A stretch of 64,000 bases of DNA, from NCBI GenBank assembly GCA_033002965.1, contig JAURVB010003478.1, forward strand, positions 26,159 through 90,158, written 5' to 3'. Positions 59,573 to 64,000 of this stretch are shown here, piece after piece; the stretch's first letter is position 1; every line of letters starts with the position of its first letter. The stretch comes from Piper betle (lineage: Eukaryota > Streptophyta > Magnoliopsida > Piperales > Piperaceae). The notes beneath the pieces are model-generated. The model was given only the letters and a program-made list of their open reading frames with translations, had not been told where the DNA came from and did not search any database. The translations under genes were made by a program, and so were the position numbers.

Positions 59573-60893
59573 AGCGTGGATCACAAGGGTTCTAGTCACT
59601 TCTAAGAATTGACTTTTAGCACAGAACAATTAACATAACAGAATAATCAAATAGCATAGCACAATTAATAAGTTAAAAACATAGTATTGATAAACCGATT
59701 AACTTATAGAAAGACACAATAACAGCTTATTATAAAACAGGAATATAAACAACTGGACAAATTAATATAATGGATAAAAATTTAAAACATATATCCTTTT
59801 CAAGAGTTTATATCCCTTTCGGGAGAATATATCCATTACAGGAGTTTATCCCTTTTGGGAGAATATTGAAAAGGTTTTATATTGAAAATAGTTTTTTTAT
59901 ATATTAGAACATATAGGTTCATAAGGAACCGATGATATTAAAATATAAGAAAAGAAATATACCAGTAACTTTGCAAATTTATTACTTCTAGTAAAATCTT
60001 ACAAACTCACTTTCACTCTTGGTGAATACACTCTAGTAAATACAAAATATGTACAAAGTTTATACATATATGTATGTTTACAAATCAAACTACTTGTACG
60101 TTGTATACGTACAAGTTACAAACACTTACTGTGGAAATAAATAAAAAATTTTCTTTTCAAAACATCAACAACACAAATATCAAGCCAATATCAGATAACA
60201 AACACGGAAAGGTTTCCAAAACACAGACATATGAGTGATTCAAAGAAAACACAAGCAAGACAGACGTAGATAAGAAATCAAACACAGACGTCAAAGCAGA
60301 GAAAAGAAGAAAAGGAAAGTTGAAGAGGACATTTATAAAGAAGATTCCTTAAAATAAAACTTAGGCATAAGAATTTATAAGGAACCAGCCAAACAGATGA
60401 CGAAAGAGAAAGAGATTAAAGAAATCTGAAAAGAAAAAGGATAAGAAGACTTAAAGAAAAGATAAGAAAGAAAAAAATTTCAAACTATTTTGATCCATGA
60501 TCCCAAGTGAGAGAGGAGGTATGAATTTATAGAAATATCAAAGCACTAAGTAGACAGGTAACCAGGCACCCATGTAGCCCATTACTGACGTAGGCTGAGT
60601 GGGGACCACAATGGGGACAGTAGTAGGGACCCACAGAGAAATGAGTAGTATACCTAGATGAGTTTGACCAGAATCTAGATTAACAGTCTTAGAAGTGGAT
60701 TGTTGTGACTCAGCAATGTTTAGATGGACTACTCATGGGAGAAGGCGATCTGTCTATGGCTGGACAATGGAAAGAGTATGACCCATTTGTCCACAGCAAA
60801 AACATTTAGGGCCGGATTCAAGTACATGATATATTCAGTGCAAACAATAGATGTATGACCAACATTTCCACACAAGATTGCAATGTAAATCCT
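59573..60893 (-). promoter_or_regulatory. Caulimovirid intergenic region with promoter and leader, minus strand
   Basis: On the minus strand this lies downstream of the last viral frame, where caulimovirids have promoter and leader. A TATA-like TTTCTATAAATTC (complement of about 60523-60535) lies some 50 bp downstream of a TGACG-type motif (plus-strand TGACGTAG at 60587), the spacing known from as-1/TATA in such promoters. A start near 60500 would be followed by a leader. At 59795-59874 CCTTTTCAA and TTGAAAAGG enclose two copies of a GAGTTTAT(AT)CCC...GGGAGAATAT unit, a candidate leader stem-loop. Activity is inferred only. Confidence 0.5.
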
Positions 60894-61898
60894 TTAGTAC
60901 TCCATGGAGATTGATGCAAATCTGCTTGAATAGGACTTTCTGTGAGTTTTGTCACAATCACATTGATCTCTTCTGAGGAAAGAGGCACTTGGTTCAGGAA
61001 GAGTCTTCAATTGAGGTGTTACCCCATATGAATTTAGTAAGTATGCTAGTCTAATTGCTTCATCATGAGGGATTCCAAGATTATCCTCTTGCATCTGTAA
61101 AAACCAAGCATACACGTTAGGGGGTAGTGCTAGTGGAGGCACTGGAATGACTGACCCTGGCAAGGGAGGAATTGGCTCTGGAAATAATTCAACTTTCTTA
61201 GGTATAGCAATAGAAGTAGAGAATTTATCCCACCATTTGATGTAAACACGGTGAGCCAGTGAGGAGATTAAAATTCCCTTGTCATCAAATGTATGAAAAT
61301 AGAAATTCTAGGATAAGATCCATGAAATTCTATAATATCGAATAAAATAGAAAAAGGATTTTTAAAACTTTTATGAATCAAGCTGAGCAAATGTATCATA
61401 TTGAAGTTTATAATATCTGGGAAGAAATTCAATTTTAGGACCAAAGTCTGACATCCATTGATGAAACCAGACAAGAACTTTACAAGGTTTAGGGAGATCA
61501 AGTCTGAGAAACCAAGAATGTTGACTTTGGGGATTTCTATATAATAACACTTTATCAAAAGTATCTATATAGTCCTAGTAATTATATTCTTCTGGGAATA
61601 GACCTGGAGGAGGTTTTATATTAGTAAATTTACGAATACTATTTGGATGACCATACTCTTCCATAGTAACTACTTTATAAATAATAAGTTTACTATATGA
61701 TATCTTTGTCTCATAAGCTTCTGGATAGGTAAGAACTGATTTATTAGCTTCTCCAGAATATCTGTGGGTTATTTGACAAGATAACATATCTTGTAAGACA
61801 AGTTCATAAAAGAATCTGGTCTTACCAGAAATAACTAGATAATTAGAATATAAAGGACAATATGACATTGCAACAACATTGGGATCCATTTGTTTCAA
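60894..61898 (-). pseudogene. Caulimovirid frame downstream of RNase H, function unknown
   Basis: Open pieces at 61575-61898, 61268-61558 and 60894-61163 form a consecutive coding region in changing frames. The first begins MKQMDPNVVAMSYC; the middle, read in another frame, is rich in Trp and aromatic residues (WFLRLDLPKP, VWFHQWMSDFGPK); the last is Pro-rich then LNSYGVTPQLKTLPEPSASF. No named domain. A second frame of unknown role after the polyprotein is known in florendovirus-like members. Confidence 0.65.
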
Positions 61899-63470
61899 AA
61901 TTTCAGGAGAATGATCAAGATAACATATATGTAAAGGAATGGGTTTCTGGATATAAGGACTAAGATTCTTATATGAAGTTTTTTCTGAATTGGGTTTGGT
62001 TTGTGGAGATCGAGGGTAATTTCTGTAAAAAGGTGGAGGATGATTAGGAGGATTAGATCAATTTTCCTTTGCCCTTGTCCATATTCCCCCTGCAGAAATT
62101 CACAAGTGAGAAAATCAGGTAAAGAGTTAGCTAAACCAGGAATATATTCAATATCAAAATAAAAAATAGCAAGTAAAGCTTGCCATCTAGCAAAAATATG
62201 TTTAGAAGCAAGGTTCTGCACATCTTTTTCTAGAATAAATTTAGCTGCAATATAATCAATACGTAAAAGAAATTTAGTATTTAAGAAGATCATCTTGAAA
62301 TTTTAAAACACAATTTACTATACTAAGCATTTCATTTTTTATAGTAGAATACTTACTTTGAGTTTCATTCCATAAGCCTGAATGAAATCTAATAATAAAA
62401 GGTTTATTATTAATATTTTGTTTTAATATTCCCTCATATCCGATATCTGAAGCATCCGTTTCTACAATTTTTAAAGTAAGAGGATGGGGAAGGCTGAGAC
62501 AAGGTATATATTTAATTTTTTGTTTAATATGTTGTACAACCTTAGTATGAGCTTCCGTCCAAGGAGGACGATTCTTCTTTAGTCTTTGAAATAGTAATTT
62601 ACAATCAAATGCTAAATCTTGATAGAAATCAGACATATAATTAAGACTTCCTAAAAATCTTTGTAATTGATTTTTATCTAATATTTTATCAGGAAATTTA
62701 TTAGAGAATTCTATTACTCTTTGTATAGGTTTAATATTACCTTTTTCTATATTATGTCCAAGAAATCTTATTTGAGTTTGGACTAATACCATTTTAGATT
62801 TAGATAAAACTATTCCATTAGTTATCGCTATCTTATAGAATTGATTTAGATGTTTAAAATGTTGATCCATATTATTAGAATATACCAAAACATCATCAAT
62901 ATAAACTATTATAAAACTAATGTAAGGATTGAAAATATCATTCATAATATTTTGAAATTCTGATGGAGCATTTTTTAATCCAAAGGGCATTACATTCCAT
63001 TCATATTGTCCAAATGGAACATTAAAAGTAGTTTTATAATGATCTTCTTCTTTAATTTGGATTTGCCAAAAGCCAGATTTTAAATCAAATTTACTGAATA
63101 TTTGAGCATTATATAGTCTTTTTAATAAATCTTTTTTATTAGGTATTGGATATCTAATCCATTTTAAAACTTTATTTAATGGTTTATAATTTATCACAAG
63201 TCTTGGTGCTCCTCTTTCTATCTCTGATGCTTTAAACACATAGAAAGCAGAACAAGACCATGGTGATTTACTTTCTCTGATCAAATTATTATTTAATAAA
63301 GTTTTTATTTCTTTTTGACAATATTCTACTAATTCTTGATTTATTTGTATAGGTCTAGCTTTAGTAGGAATTAATTTATCTGTAAATCCTTCTTCATATA
63401 GGAAGAGAGACTTCATGTCTTTTCCTATTCCAAAAAGCACTAGGTAAATCATTACATAAATCTTTTTCAA
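61895..63470 (-). pseudogene. Caulimovirid reverse transcriptase/RNase H, nearly intact
   Basis: The 398-codon frame 62274-63470 includes the fingers and palm with a LDLKSGFWQI block and YIDDVLVY at about 62881-62905, then the connection and the first part of RNase H (VETDASDIGYEGIL). One frame change near 62280-62293 leads into 61895-62293, which holds the C-terminal RNase H (ARWQALLAIFYFDIEYIPG). The enzyme converts pregenomic RNA to DNA. Few lesions compared with the plus copy suggest later arrival or slower decay. Confidence 0.9.
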
Positions 63471-64000
63471 ATAAATTTTTTATATCTGTAATTCTATTTT
63501 GAATATCAGGTGAGTTTACTTTAGTTTCTAATATTAAAGTATTAACTTCTTCTTTTAAATAATTTATTTGTTTTATTTTATTTTCATGTTTATTTTTCAT
63601 TCTTGAAATAAATGATTGTCTTTTAGGAAATTCAAGTTTAAATGTAACTTCTTTCCCTTTTAGATGAGTATGTATTCCAACATCATCTATAAAGAAAGGT
63701 TCTATTAAAGCTGTAAACGGATTTCCTAATATGACTTTAGATCCTATATTTTTTACTAAAATAAATGTTAAATATATACAAACATCACTAATACATACTA
63801 CTGCATTAGGAAGTTTATATTTAACTTTTAATTGTTCTTCATTTGCTACTGATAGAGTTTGAGTAGTTTTCTTATAATATTTTGTAGGAATTAAACCTTC
63901 TTGAATAATATTTCTATCTGCTCCTGTAACTACTAAGGCTAAAGTTTCTAGGCTAAATTATTATTATTTTTATTATTATTTTTATTTTAGCAATACCGCG
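63394..64000 (-). pseudogene. Caulimovirid protease and linker, cut by the window end
   Basis: The 68-codon frame 63394-63600 is a Lys-rich linker (NKIKQINYLKEEVNTLILET). Upstream of it, to about 63950, the complement matches the protease of the plus copy (DDVGIHTHLKGKEVTF region). Stops and shifts are present. The copy ends in low-complexity ATT repeats at about 63955-63990, so the viral homology may break here rather than at the window edge. Confidence 0.75.

Noticed and set aside
60180..60200. Possible viral primer binding site (CCAATATCAGATAAC)
   Set aside because: Only about 8 of 12 positions match the Met-tRNA complement and the orientation does not fit the minus-strand leader.

Overview
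This is a plant nuclear genome window. It is AT-rich and gene-poor, with spliced genes that have plant-type introns, and it is dominated by LTR retrotransposons plus the remains of a plant pararetrovirus. The very GC-rich first exons of both host genes and the mix of chromovirus, Athila-like, Copia and TRIM elements suggest a monocot, but the species cannot be read from the sequence. No bacterial-type gene, CRISPR array, rRNA or convincing tRNA was seen.

Host genes (6.8-22.2 kb, minus strand). A four-exon heme oxygenase of the HO2 class lies at 6857-9622, with all splice sites readable but two apparent 1-nt frameshifts in base runs. Upstream, at 11961-22171, is a SERAC1-like gene (armadillo-like N-terminal part, alpha/beta-hydrolase C-terminal part). 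At least twelve exon segments can be followed by homology, but it is a dead gene. Exon 1 is split by a Copia element with a clean 5-bp target duplication, several exons carry stops and frameshifts, and the hydrolase nucleophile motif is lost.

Transposon block (17.8-50.4 kb). The Copia element (17816-21447) keeps gag and part of the protease but no integrase or reverse transcriptase. A small 154-bp-LTR element (TRIM) with a Met-tRNA primer site occurs repeatedly: two copies head to head inside the Copia 5' LTR, a degenerate copy (23068-24208) with a younger copy inserted in it (23426-23960), and one inside a chromovirus LTR (26998-27463). The chromovirus runs from about 24.7 to 44.5 kb with very long LTRs. 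It was invaded by an Athila-like Gypsy element (28.8-36 kb) that has a large pol deletion and a head-to-head LTR arrangement. A solo Athila LTR (46658-47810) and another chromovirus 5' end (to about 50.4 kb) follow.

Pararetrovirus block (54.6-64.0 kb). Two copies of an endogenous caulimovirid lie in opposite orientation. The plus-strand copy (54.6-59.57 kb) runs from movement protein through coat protein, zinc finger and protease to a truncated reverse transcriptase/RNase H, and is full of stops. The minus-strand copy (60.9-64.0 kb) has a much better kept reverse transcriptase/RNase H and a downstream open reading frame, and runs off the window end. The viral intergenic region between them carries a promoter-like arrangement that would read antisense into the plus-strand copy.

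The rest (1-6.8, 9.7-11.9, 22.2-23.0, 44.5-46.6 and 50.4-54.6 kb) is AT-rich intergenic DNA with decayed repeats, GC-rich hairpin-bearing elements and microsatellites. All coordinates were read by eye. Splice sites are exact to the base where a consensus was visible; repeat limits marked 'about' are approximate.
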